Below are positions 1 through 10,854 of a DNA stretch of 64,000 nt, in pieces. The stretch comes from Baylisascaris procyonis. Taxonomy: Eukaryota; Nematoda; Chromadorea; Rhabditida; Ascarididae. The first letter of the stretch is position 1, and each line of letters starts with the position of its first letter. The notes under the pieces are model-generated. The model was not told where the DNA came from. It searched no databases and was given only the letters and a program-made list of their open reading frames with translations. Both the position numbers and the translations under genes were made by a program. Location of the stretch: positions 5,766,001-5,830,000 of the forward strand of contig JAZARR010000214.1 in assembly GCA_037389465.1 (NCBI GenBank). Direction: 5' to 3'.

Positions 1-65
1 GGTAGCATGTCATGATCTCTTGATGATAGCGGCTAACTTCCTTGCAATCTTTCCCGGCAAAATTC
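1..65 (-). CDS. Possible internal exon cut by the window edge
   Basis: A minus-strand acceptor (GATCGCAG) sits just upstream of position 65. From there one frame stays open to the window edge and reads about 21 residues with two cysteines (AGKDCKEVSRYHQ in the middle). A second frame across the same bases, without splicing, is also protein-like (MRPSIAGILPGK), so strand and frame are not secure. It lies downstream of the exons at 94-1298 on the same strand and could be their continuation. Function unknown. Confidence 0.2.
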
Positions 66-93
66 CTGCGATCGAAGGTCGCATGACGTGTCA

Positions 94-1298
94 CTACTTA
101 AGTACACTTGTCCACCAAAAAATTCCAAGAAATAAGAAATATTTTCTATAAGCAATGTTGTATAAATCTCGATAATATTTTTTATACAGATGCATACATA
201 TATCGATAGCTAATAATAAATATTTTGCGATATTCGTATATTGGGATATTTCACAAAGGATTTCTCTCAATTCTCTACGAAAGTGAACAATAATATTTGA
301 ACTTATCTGAGCACGTCGTTCTTTTTCAGCTTCAAGTCTAATTGCTTGTTGTCGCCTGAATTCCAACAATCGTTGTTTCTCTTGTCTAGCCAAAACTGTT
401 CTTCTGGCCACCTAAATTATGAAAATTTGATATGCAATGAAATCATAAAATAATATTCAGATGAAGAAAATAATAGTAAACTAACTAACTAAATCAATTG
501 CCTCATCAAGTCGTAGAAGATTAGAATAGCAATTAGATGAGAAGGCAGCAAAAAAAAAAAATAAATAAATAAAAGGAATGTTAGAAAGGAAATTAAAATA
601 TAAATAAACAAATAAATAATAGTTTCCTATTTCTAGATCAAATAAGTCAACCAATGCATTTATATTCTAAGAAGAAAAAATCTGAATGGAATTTATAAAC
701 GCTAAAATTAATGCGAATGACATTTAAAAGTTTTTATGCTTCAAAATTAGATTATCACTAAAAGCGATGGCTGACTTGGAAAAAATCCAGGGATTGGAGG
801 AAGAAGCGATGAATTTTGTTGTTTTTTTTTTTTTTTGAATTTAGCACTATTTCGAGTCAAAAAACTTTCTCTTTGCTTTATTTAAGGCATTGCTGCGAGG
901 TAGAATCATCCACCATACCTCACATCTAGAAATCCCGTATCTAGCAGTGTCCCATAGGACAGCTAAACGCAAACGATGCACTCAGCGCAAATTTCGTTTT
1001 CACAATGTTATTTGCGTTCAAGACTCAACGGCATTTTTCCACCTTTTTGGGAAAAAATAATATTTTAGAAACGAGGAAAAAACTTTTTCGAATCAAACGT
1101 TGATTGATGCATCTATTTGCTATGAAATAAATCCTTTTGTTACTTAAAATAATCTTTCAATTGCGAATAAATCAAAATCAGTAAATACATCGCCTATAGT
1201 TCGAAGGATAACTCTGCTCGCATTGTTTCGTCTTTGAGCATGTTCCCGTCCGGTGGAATGACGTCCTGCAGTCGTATGCATTGCAGGAAGTTGACGTC
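94..1298 (-). CDS. Three exons of a protein with a charged, coiled-coil-like segment
   Basis: Exons at 1298-1189 (ATAG acceptor, donor GTATTT), 962-919 (acceptor GCGTTTAG, donor GTATGG) and 411 downwards (acceptor TTTAG) join in phase (1, then 0). The first codes about 36 residues with four cysteines (core SCNAYDCRTSFHRTGTC). The 44-nt middle exon adds VLWDTARYGISRCE. The third begins VARRTVLARQEKQRLL and continues very rich in R, E, Q and A, like the charged helix of coiled-coil proteins; its donor is unclear and the frame is open to 94. A second reading of the same three exons is also phase-consistent: exon 1 would start at 1333, basic and Arg/Gln-rich, with a stop in exon 3. I prefer the coiled-coil reading. 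The spacing of charges recalls the segment before the CKK domain of CAMSAP/Patronin, but no CKK is visible, so no family is assigned. Confidence 0.4.
412..918. other. Intron between exons
   Basis: AT-rich sequence with A and T homopolymers (550-562, 822-835) between two putative minus-strand exons. Apart from their splice sites I see no feature in it. Confidence 0.4.
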
Positions 1299-1824
1299 CT
1301 ATTTCAGGCCTTTGTATTCGTTGTCTTTGTGGTCTTTAAAAGAAATAGCATTTTCACTCATGCATCGATATTCGAGAATCAATAAAATAATATTAAGAAT
1401 TAATTTCGCATTATAGATTATATAAAATACCAACTAAAATATCGAAATTAAAACCTATACAAGTAGTAACATTAAATCGACTTATAGTATTTATATAAGA
1501 GTTCGTTCATCATCGTAACAGATCTACTTTGAATTTTAGAGGAAATAAAAACAATAACTACATGAAACATTTTTTTTAAATTAAAAAAAAAATTATATCG
1601 CAAGAATCAAGCGAAATATTTGCATTCATATCAGTGCTATTAAATATTTTGTTGTACTCTTTCAAATAACTTGAAATTGAATTCAATAATTTCTTCATTA
1701 TGATAGGCATTTGTCATATCAACTACAATTTCACTTATCGTAAGCTTAATAAAGTTCATAGATAAGATCACAATTTAATAAGAATAAGCTCTAATAATCT
1801 TATATGGTCAAACAATTTATGCCT

Positions 1825-3655
1825 CTATAAGAGTGAAAAGAAAAAATTTTCCGTTTTTTGAAATTTAAACATAAATTTTGCATAAATAAACGAAATCACA
1901 ATTGTAAAAGAATGCATACTAAATGAAAATATTGAATGAAACCTTGGTTGAATCGAATTTCTCGCCTTGGCAATCCTTTGCATAGCGTATGAATATCGTA
2001 GAAAGATGTTGTGAATATTTTGCCAAGTATTGCAAATATCCTTATTACAGAAACATAGATGTTCATCGCGTGCATAGGTAAAACATCCTTGACTAGGTGG
2101 CCTCGATGTTCTTAGATAACTTGTCACCTGTTTTTTTTTCTTCTCGACAGGAATATTATTGAATTATCAGAATAACAAGAGTTGAATCTTTTTGGTGCAT
2201 ATTTCAGAGGAAATAATAATAATAATGATATAAAATTTAATCAAACTTTTTTTTTAGTTTAGAAATAACTATCTTCGATTTTTCTTTGCAATAGAATTGC
2301 AAGCAAAATTTTAAACCTAAGTAAAGCATGAGAATTTTCAACGAAAATTCTATTCTTCAATTTTATTAAAAAACGTAAAAAGAACTTCCTATTTTTTACA
2401 TAATCACAGAATATCACATAAGAAGCTTTTTGTGTATTAACAGAAGCTTTTTTAGACGTAGCGATTGAGGTTAATTATTTTTGCAATTTTTGATTATCTT
2501 TTTTTTTTTTGAATTGAAGATCTCTTTTGTATGGGATAGATTTTGGATTGGCGAGTGATGAAAATATTTCAAATTTCACTGTATAACCAAATGATGGCTT
2601 ATATCAGAAATGTTAACTTTCACGTGGATGACTATCAATGTTATAATGCAAAATCCATTCATCTATATAATCGTCGCTGAATTTCCTTAAAGATGGAAGG
2701 ATCAAAAACAGCAAAGAGGTCATTTAATTGAAAGCTTCGATTTAATATCAAAACCTTACGATTCAACAGAAAAGATCGAGAAAAAATTGTTTTGAGAAAA
2801 ATTTGAAAATATGGATGTATTTGAAAATCTTAAAAAAATTTTTTTAAAAATTTGAAAAAAAAAATTTGAAAAAAAAAGAGCTAATGATTAATAATCTTAT
2901 AGAAATGAACATTTGAAATATAACTTATGCTATGAGATGTATTAAAATCAATTCGATCTGCTAACATTATATTCATTCTCACAATACCATTCGAAAAGCT
3001 CAATGATAGGTTTTTGCCAACCAGAAGATGTGACAACTCGTGATGCACAATATGATGCACTTGGATCACATGGTCCATATGACTGAAATTTGATTCATTT
3101 GTAGAATATTATAGATACGTATCGTATAAAATGCAAGTATATAATTTCTAAGCTCTAAATTATTTAGTAACAATTTATTGTAGAGTTTTTCGAAGTTTTC
3201 TAGTATAAACATTACTATTGGTATCTATCATATCTCTTTTCCCTATAGACACATCATGGAAGTTTTCTTGAACAGCAAAAAGTTGTAGAGCGCTCTCTTT
3301 GAAATTATGGATTTGACTATACAACTGAAAGATTGAAGTATGAATATTCATAATTTTATTTTAAATACTTAAGGGTGAAAAAGCATCAAAACTATCAATC
3401 GCATTTGATTTATTATTAATTATGAAACATTCACATGAAAAAGTATATTTTTTTGATAATATTTAAATTTAAAAAAAAAGAATGAAAGCATTTCATATAG
3501 TAGCAAGCATTATGAGATGAATAAATTCTTCACAAAAATATAGAAAAATTTCTCAAAAAGTTTACCTCAACATAGAAACCTTGTTGATTTTTTGTTAAGA
3601 AATTACAAGTGATTGCATTGCTAGTCGAATACCATAAAATGAAAATAATAAACAT
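1825..3655 (-). CDS. Ly6/three-finger-like secreted or GPI-anchored protein
   Basis: Four candidate exons. Exon 1 (3655-3566) starts at ATG 19 nt after a TTTTCAG acceptor that could be a trans-splice site. It encodes a 14-residue signal peptide (MFIIFILWYSTSNA) then ITCNF, with donor GAG|GTAAAC. Exon 2 starts at 3324 (CTTTCAG); its donor is uncertain (3253 or 3211). Exon 3 (3082-2966, TTTCAG) carries YGPCDPSASYC and WYCENEYN. Exon 4 (from 2127) carries QGCFTYARDEHLCFCNKDIC followed by N, the typical CxC...CN end of Ly6/uPAR or nematode ET-type modules. Later residues are hydrophobic (FTIVISFIYAKF), as expected for a GPI signal or membrane tail. Weak points: the exon 4 acceptor follows an A-run rather than pyrimidines, and two donors are poor. 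The fold is inferred from cysteine spacing; binding partner unknown. Confidence 0.5.
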
Positions 3656-3674
3656 TAACCATTTCTTCAACAAC

Positions 3675-4145
3675 CTGAAAAGCATCAATTTGAAGCTAGA
3701 AAGCGTATTTTTACATTGCGAAAAACACTGATGAGCACAAATAACTTCAATAAAACACTAAGTGGAATTGATCGCAATGGAAATAGTTTTTAGAAGGACT
3801 TAGTCGTTTATTTAAAAAAAAAAATAATATTTCTTATAGAATATCTAATATACCTTGGAAGTATTTCTTCTAGGATATCTAATATATTTTAGAGTCATAA
3901 TCTTGGAAAGTTGAAACATTTCAAGTCAATGAAAGTTTCTACAATATAGATAAGTATTTCCCTTAATTTCAAACAATAGAAAACAAAAAGAAAATTATGC
4001 CTCAACAACTTCACTTAAAATCCGTCGCAAAAAAAAACTTATAAAAAGAGCTCATACAACTTGAAATTTGTTTATTTTTGCATGACTAAGATATAGCGCA
4101 AAAAAAATGAAATTTTGCATTGTTTAAAAAAATAATCAAAAAATT
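3675..4145. other. Intergenic, no gene seen
   Basis: AT-rich sequence upstream of the Ly6-like gene, which reads away from it. It should hold that gene's promoter and any earlier exon, but I recognise no specific element. Confidence 0.4.
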
Positions 4146-4151
4146 TTGCAA

Positions 4152-4460
4152 ATGGCCGGTCGAAATCAAATATCACTTGCGTTTTTTTCTCAAACTTTTA
4201 AAAATATTTCTCAAATTTTTATTGTTTGGTTTTGCAGTGATCTTGAGAATCTTTCGCCATTAATAAGTGATTTGGAATTTGGGTGGCAAAAAAAGCGTTT
4301 CGCTATTAATATGCGATTTTTGAAATTTGAACGGCAAAAAAAAAATAGCGAACAATCAATTATGAATAAAACATTTATCGAAAAACTAAAAAAAAAATGC
4401 ATTCGACAATTTTATAAACCTCAAAACGATTCACTTACATCATATGACGTCGATATGTGA
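4152..4460 (+). CDS. Small open reading frame, 102 aa, uncertain
   Basis: An ATG-initiated frame of 102 codons begins MAGRNQISLAFF, becomes strongly Lys/Asn/Glu-rich, and ends LTSYDVDM. The middle contains a plausible acceptor (TTTTGCAG), so the true coding part may be only the second half (from about 4236). The length is near the limit of what chance gives in DNA this AT-rich, and the lysine richness follows from A-runs. No domain is recognisable. Confidence 0.15.
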   Translation: MAGRNQISLAFFSQTFKNISQIFIVWFCSDLENLSPLISDLEFGWQKKRFAINMRFLKFERQKKNSEQSIMNKTFIEKLKKKCIRQFYKPQNDSLTSYDVDM

Positions 4461-7156
4461 AGCTTCACTAAATGGCACCACACACACTTTTCGTCTCCCT
4501 TTTAAGTATCGCAAATCAAACGAAGATGAAGGAAGGGGGCGAGTTAGTCGACGGTCATTTGATGTGTTCGTTTTGTGCACATAGTCACCAATCTAGTTGA
4601 AAAATTAATGCGTACAAAAAAAAAAAACAACATCCCATCTTCTCCTCTTCTAATTACCTTTATTCTTCATTTCTCTGCAAACGCTTTCAAAAACAAGTTT
4701 AACACCTTCAACAATCATTTATTATGAAGCATTTCGCTTCATATGAACCGGTTCTTTCAACATTAATTATACAACAATGCAATTCATTACGACATCATTG
4801 TTTTTCGATTGAATACCGCAATGTCAAGAATATAATATCCATACAAATACAAATATGAATTTGCTCATAGTTGATATTTTCTTGGCCGATATTGTTAAAA
4901 CATCAAATTTGTCTAAAATTCCATTCATCTCAGGAAATCAATTTTTAAGTTGCTATGGAAACTTCTAAATTGGTATCTATATGTGGTTTCTTGCAAAGGC
5001 TGTCAAATTAAAATATGAGAAATAGTTCACTAGTTCGTAGATTAACGAAAAATTTCATAATGCTTAGCCAAGCTAATTTCGATTATTACTAAGGTTGTCG
5101 CTTTTTTTTCAACGAATACGGTGGTCATTTAGATGAAGGACGCTTAATGCTGCAATAATGTAGAGTTCATGCTTAATGTAAGTATTATTTGAACGTTGAA
5201 TGTGATGAACTCAAAAAACATTGAAAAAAAACAACTGATGTAGCCAATGATTGCAGAATATATTCAACGTTTCCAATGTGATCTATCAAGAGATGATCAA
5301 GCATTTGCAAACAGATTTGACAGCTCCTACATAGTATCGCACATAAAAGTACTATAGAGACCAAAAGAACATACATATACGTATGTATATCATGTTCGAG
5401 ATGACGTTTTGAGAGCTGCTCATGTATCAATGCAGCAGAGCACGCCAAATTTTTGCAATCTTGTCTTTTGTGGCTCCGGAACTCATAACGAATGTGTCCT
5501 TGATCAAAGAATGGCTCAAAAGGAAGGAAAGAGGATTGCACATTTGAAAATTTCAAATATCACACTTTGTCAAGAAAATACTCTGAGTTAAATTAGGATC
5601 TATAAATAGTTAGAGAGCTTAACACATCTAGACGATATCGAGAAAAGCGTATACTCGTCGAAAATGTATTAAATAGCTAAGAAAAAAGGATATATAAATA
5701 GACGAAAGAGGAAGAAATAATAGAGAAAATGATTATTGAAGAATTATGCTTATAGTTGTATCGAAACTATTTCTTTTCAAAGATACAATCTTAAAAAAAA
5801 AAATTCATACACCTTCTTAGTATTTTATCATTCATGATAAAAAATAACAACAAAATACTCTTGCACTATAAAATTCGTTGAAAAAAAACTTTTGCAGAAA
5901 TAAAAAATCAAGAATCAACAATTACAAAGAAGAAATGTGAAAAAGCTATAAGTACATCGTTGAAATTGCGTTGAGCATTGTAATATCGATGAAAGAATTA
6001 AGACGCAACCATATTGAAATGTGGAAAATCTTAATCGAATCATTCAACGTAACGTGTGTGCAACAATCCGGATATAACAGCAAAATACTCAAAAAAGACC
6101 GGTTATTGCATGTGAATTGAGAGAATTTTTGTGCCCAACGAATCATATATCTTTTGGCATTCGTTATTGCTGCGCTTTGCACTCGATAAAACACTATTTT
6201 CAAATTTACAGAAAATCTTTTGAATTCCAGCTTACTTGATTCAAATATCAATGGCTTTGTGCTGCATGGCTATGCTGCTTTATATTTGAGCAATTATATC
6301 GTGCAGAAAAATAATTCAACATTTCACTTGCAACATTACAAATTATAGAATGAATTTATGAAGCATTCGAGCTTATTTATTCGAAAGAAATTAAAAAAAA
6401 AAGGAATTTTCGACATTTTACGGAACGCAATAAAATGAATAGAAATGATTAAATAAGGATTATGACATAAAGTCTGACCACAATAGTGAATTTAAATTGA
6501 GAAAACAATTTTTATTATCCACAGCCGTGTAAATAGAGGAGGATTAGTGAGTGAGAATTATAGACACAAAAAAAACTGCATTTATGCAACAAAAATACGA
6601 TAATCTTCATGAACAAAAGAAAACTATTGATGAAAAAAAGGGTAAATACACAATAATTGAGCAGAAAAACGGAACTCGTTCACGAAAATGACTTTTTTTT
6701 ACGATGGACCTTGTCCACTTTCACTCCATTTGCCTTCTTATTTTTCACTTAATTCCCTTTCTTTTTTCTGCTCCTCGGTCGATTGAGACGAAGAACACAG
6801 AGTAATACTCATAAGGTTTCAATATGCTCGTTTAAAAGATATTATTCATTTAAAATTCCTCTCGAAATATTCAAAGCAATTGATATTATGCAGATGAGGA
6901 CATTAGTTTCAATGTGATCTTATGGTGCAACTTAATTTGTTCGATTCCTCCGGAATGGAAGAAAGATCTTTCTAGTGTGAAGATCTGTGCATTTAAGTGC
7001 ACAAAAATCATTGAAAATAATTTACAATTATTTTGTTTTGTTTACTTCGTTTATATGCGATTATATTTTTATTATTTGCAATATGATGGAGTTGTGATGA
7101 CTCGTTCTTGCTGTGCGTAGTGAATAAGATACATTAACTTCGTCGCTTGTACATTT
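4461..7156. other. Mostly non-coding interval
   Basis: No confident gene. A 123-codon open frame on the minus strand (5556-5185) contains a membrane-like stretch (YVLLVSIVLLCAILC), but I find no convincing start or splice sites. Around 6914-7010 both strands carry protein-like frames and neither can be preferred. The rest is AT-rich with short A/T runs. Confidence 0.4.
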
Positions 7157-7367
7157 TTATATATTTCGGCCTAACAATTTTTCAATTGCCTCTTTTCCGG
7201 TTTGCATTACCATTTGATACTAGAAAGGTGCACTTATCTTTGTACATTCATTACACAAATCTTTTTTTTTGCTTCTTGAGCATTTTGCATTGCTCGAAGA
7301 TTTTATTTGCAACTTGTTCAACAATAGATGGGTTTATTTCTTCGAGTCGACTATCATAGTTTGTCAT
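7157..7367 (-). CDS. Small two-exon gene, 57 aa, unknown function
   Basis: Exon 1 (7367-7257) starts at ATG and codes 37 polar residues (MTNYDSRLEEINPSIVEQ at the start, ending KKQKKRF). Exon 2 (7219-7157) follows a good CCTTTCTAG acceptor and codes YQMVMQTGKEAIEKLLGRNI then TAA; phases agree (0/0). The product would be a short, helical, charged cytosolic protein. The weak point is the intron: only 37 nt with a poor donor (GTGTAA). Its start lies 127 bp from the start of the opposite-strand gene at 7495, a divergent arrangement that could share a promoter. Family not recognised. Confidence 0.4.
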
Positions 7368-7494
7368 AGACTTATTAGAAACGTTGAGAAAAAATTTTAT
7401 TAAATACTTGTAATATAATAGAGCGATAATGAAAAAAAACGGTCTATTCAAAATTGTAAATTATATTTAAATAAGATAACATATCGTTGAACGA
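7368..7494. promoter_or_regulatory. Possible bidirectional promoter
   Basis: A 127-bp AT-rich gap between two start codons on opposite strands (7367 minus, 7495 plus). The shared-promoter role is inferred from the arrangement; no TATA box or initiator stands out above the background composition. Confidence 0.2.
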
Positions 7495-7748
7495 ATGAGA
7501 AAAAAGCCTTCAATATTTGAGGCTACTCATCATAGTGGAATGGAATTAAATGGAGAAACACAGCAAAGAAGTTGGCACGATATGCGCTTTCTTTCGCATC
7601 TCATTCATCTGAGTAAGTCGAATTTCACACAACTTATCGAAAAAAAAATCTCTATTCTAATTAAATCAATTACTTAAGCGAAAAATTCTATGTGAAATCG
7701 GTTTTTTATGCGTTTTTATAACTTTTAGGCACCTTTGAACATCAATAA
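7495..7748 (+). CDS. Small two-exon gene, 44 aa, unknown function
   Basis: Exon 1 (7495-7612) starts at ATG (MRKKPSIFEATHHSGMELNG...) and ends at a consensus donor, CTGA|GTAAGT. A 116-nt intron ends ATAACTTTTAG. Exon 2 (7729-7748) adds STFEHQ then TAA, and phase 1 agrees. A second in-frame ATG (MELNGET) could be the true start. The product is polar, with no signal peptide or domain visible. It may be a genuine small protein, or the intron may belong to a longer transcript whose later exons I cannot see. The minus strand also shows an acceptor at about 7617, so strand is not fully settled. Confidence 0.4.
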
Positions 7749-9142
7749 TTTCAATTGAAGTTGATAGACCAATATAATCATATGGCTGTAAAATTTGATC
7801 AACTGGTATGGATTGTACCGATCAAATTTTGCACTTGCAACTTTATCGTACGCCGAGTTGAAACTATCGCTCGCGTAGAAGATGCACAATTATGCGCGCA
7901 CATAATTATATGCGCCTGCACATTTGTTAAAGTACATAATAAGATTATGCAAAACAATTATTACCATATAAGCAAATATAAATGATTTTTTTTACTGCGA
8001 AATTATAAGCATTCAATGCATGAGGAATGTAAATAAAATCGTAGAAATTATGCAAAATAAAATCTCGACTTGGAATAACTATGAAAACAGAAAGAACTGC
8101 ACTTCGATATACTGCATACATTTGTGCAGTAACTAAGCATGCATGAAATAAAATGTAACATATGCTCATCGAAAATTTCCACAGAAGATGAGCGAGAGAA
8201 ATGGTGAAAATTTTTCTCGAAAATTGCATACAACAATAAAATTTCACTGAATAAAAATGGATGAAAAAACGAAGTTTTTTTGCTTATTGTCAATGGCGAA
8301 TTGCGCATAATTTATCAGCATTAAACATCATCAAGAATATCGATAATGAGAGATATCAACTATAGTAAAATTAGAGCTGCTGTCCATCGTTCAATCACCG
8401 GTATATTTTTGCAGCATATTATTACCACCGAATGAGGTAATTTTCACTTATCGGGTGTTCTTTTTTACATATTATGTTCAATAATCTTCACCAAATTGGA
8501 TAATTTTTGTCTTTAGTAATTATGATCGTTTCATTTCAATATTGCAAGTAATAAATCTCAAATGCAAAAATTGAAAAAAAAAACCTCAAAATTCACACGT
8601 TCAAAGGATTGATGTCTCTTGAATATATGAACTCATTTTTTTAAAGTTATTAAATTACTTGAAATACATTCATTAGTCAAATTGAGAAAAAAAGAATGTC
8701 AATATTTTTTATACACAACTATTCCACTGCTGCAAACGTTGGTGAAAATATCAAATAGCAACATATCAATTCGACAAGCGAATATATTTGTAGAAAATAA
8801 TATAAAAAATATGCATATATTGTTGCATAATTCTTGAAAAATAAAGAATTCTTCAAGAATTCTGCTTTACATACAACACAAATATATATAATTTTTATAA
8901 CAAATAATGTTATAAATACAAAAGGAAAACTCGTCTCTTGATTCTGTTTAAATATTAAATTTTTAAATATAAATTTTTAAAAATAAATTTCTAAATTAAA
9001 TTTCAGATCAGAAAAAAAATCAATTGCCACATTATTTGCATCATTCAAATATTCGAAACGGGATTTGAATCATAAAGACGGGCTATTTTAAATCTATTTA
9101 TAAAAGCGTATCTCAGCGAATTCATATATAAGCTTTATGTGT
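7749..9142. other. Mostly non-coding interval
   Basis: No confident gene. At 7797-7936 both strands have open frames; the minus-strand one has usable splice sites (acceptor AATGTGCAG, donor GTACAA) but no recognisable product. The rest is AT-rich. From about 8940 to 9003 there is a degenerate repeat of TTTAAAT/AAATTT units. Confidence 0.35.
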
Positions 9143-9802
9143 TTAGATGAGGTTCCTGCGAGGCGATTTACTACTATTATTACGCATTGATGCTAAATTA
9201 GCAAGCGATCGCCTTGGCGCTGGTTTCTTCGTATTATCATTTTGTCGTGCTGATATGAAACCGTTCATTTTACTACAACCCACTGACATTGCCCTATAAA
9301 TATATTTTTTTAAGTTGCTATAATCGAACAAATTACTATTTCGACAAAAAGAATACCAATTCATCGACGACTGAGACAGATCGCTTTCGATTGTGGAAGA
9401 AGACCACATTGAAGCCTTACCCTAGTATTCCCCATCTTTAATCGTCCTCGATCGTTTAGCCGATAATTTCTTATCCACTATGTCGAGATCCTTCGCATTA
9501 TGCCTTCGATAGGTGCTATAAATTCCCGAGACCAGAAAAAGGAGGAAGAACTTAAGAGAGGGTAGGGTATAACATCTCTATTAGAATTATGCGCAAAATG
9601 AGTATGCATCAGTTTATACCAATAATTTTTCAGTGAATGAACTCAACATTTTATCTTCGCCGATTTTATAAATGATTAGCAATAAGCAGAAATGATACCT
9701 GTGCCTGGTTGGTCTTTGTTTCGGTGATGTGCGTTGCGTTCTGCCCATTTCCTCAGCACTATTGCTTGGATCGGTAGGTACTCTAAAACATCTTTGCTTC
9801 AT
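9143..9802 (-). CDS. Basic, disordered protein with an in-frame TAG
   Basis: Exon 1 (9802-9699) starts at ATG (MKQRCFRVPTDPSNSAEEMG...), is Arg/Ser/Gln-rich and ends at donor GTATCA in phase 2. Exon 2 (from 9515, acceptor GAATTTATAG) joins in phase and codes 31 residues (S, then TYRRHNAKDLDIVDKKLSAK... ending KDGEY), then TAG at 9424-9422. The same frame continues open for 92 codons to TAA at 9145-9143 (GKASMWSSSTIESD... to SSKSPRRNLI), with the same Ser/Arg/Lys-rich character. A donor (GTAAGG, 9420-9415) and acceptor (TTTATAG, before 9293) could remove 127 nt, but that intron leaves the TAG in place. The gene is either a 65-residue protein followed by a separate exon, a readthrough gene, or one with a nonsense change. 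No domain is recognised. Confidence 0.45.
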
Positions 9803-10854
9803 CAATAAACTCAGTAGTATCGGATGCAGAGAAAATGTAAGGCAAAAGGGTGGTCTTGGCTATGAGTTTCTCTAATGCTAACCTCGAAGATAGAAACATT
9901 ATGAGCACACTGATGCAAAATACTCCCTTGATATGGGTGATAAGCGCTTTGCATATGATATGATACTAAGCGGATCAATGTTCTAAAACGATGTGATCTT
10001 TAAAACTTGTATGCGGATGGCACACAATTTGCGCTTTTTAAATGTATTATACCTAAAGTGGCAGAGCACGATGAGATCGATATGCATATGAATAGAAAAT
10101 ACCCTCCATCACAAATAAAAAACGAACAAAATGCACGCTTGTATCGACCACTTCGTTAACGCTCGATGAACCGTAAATTAACGCTTAAATAGTTTTTTTT
10201 TTTTATGTGAAAGGCAAAAGAGAATGAAAAATATTGTTAGGGATTACAATAGGGGACAGGAAGGAGGACGAGAAGGCATCTACCTTTGATGCTATTCCTT
10301 TAGAAGCTAAACCAACACACCTGCCGTTATCGTTCATTTTCGGCCTTCCGTCAAAATTTATGAAAAAAAAAAACAAAATAGCAGGGCAAACCGTCGAGGC
10401 AGAGGAAATAGCAAAAAACGAAAGGCAGAATCCTAGAAATTTCACAATCACTTAGCCTATTCAGGAGCAAATCCCGAAATCCGGATACTATGAGAGAGGA
10501 GGAGAGAAAAAGGAAGATATCTATGAGAGATGCGGCTCTATGCGTTGAAAAATTAAGTTGAACTTTTTTTCGAAGATTTTTTTGTTTATTAAATATAGAT
10601 CTATTTGTGGAAATTTTGAATGATTATTCTCTCACTCGATATTAGAGTTCATGCGGATATATACGATCATACGAAAGTGCAAATCATTTATTTTCGTTTT
10701 GATCATTTTGCAATATTCTTGAATTTTTTTTTTTTTTTAATTTCCTTAAATAGCATATGCAAATTACAAAAGAAAAATCTTCTAAGTGCTATTTGTGATC
10801 AACATTTATGATCATTACTATTGATTATAACTATTCGAATTGCTCATGCGTTAC

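Noticed and set aside
5185..5591. 123-codon minus frame with a membrane-like stretch and a 60-codon plus frame opposite
   Set aside because: No convincing start or splice sites on either strand; left as a note only.
6914..7010. Competing frames: plus (IPPEWKKDLSSVKICAF) and minus (IFTLERSFFHSGGIEQIKLH)
   Set aside because: Both plausible, neither with a complete set of start and splice signals.
9788..9907. ATG-initiated 38-codon minus-strand frame (MFLSSRLALEKLIAKTTLLP...)
   Set aside because: Protein-like, but overlaps in another frame the exon at 9699-9802 that joins in phase with its neighbour.
10203..10455. Frames open on both strands: plus Lys/Glu-rich, minus signal-peptide-like with acceptor TTTCTAG and donor AAG|GTAGAT
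   Set aside because: Neither strand can be preferred, and the minus exon's entry phase does not follow the exon at 10,855-10,979.
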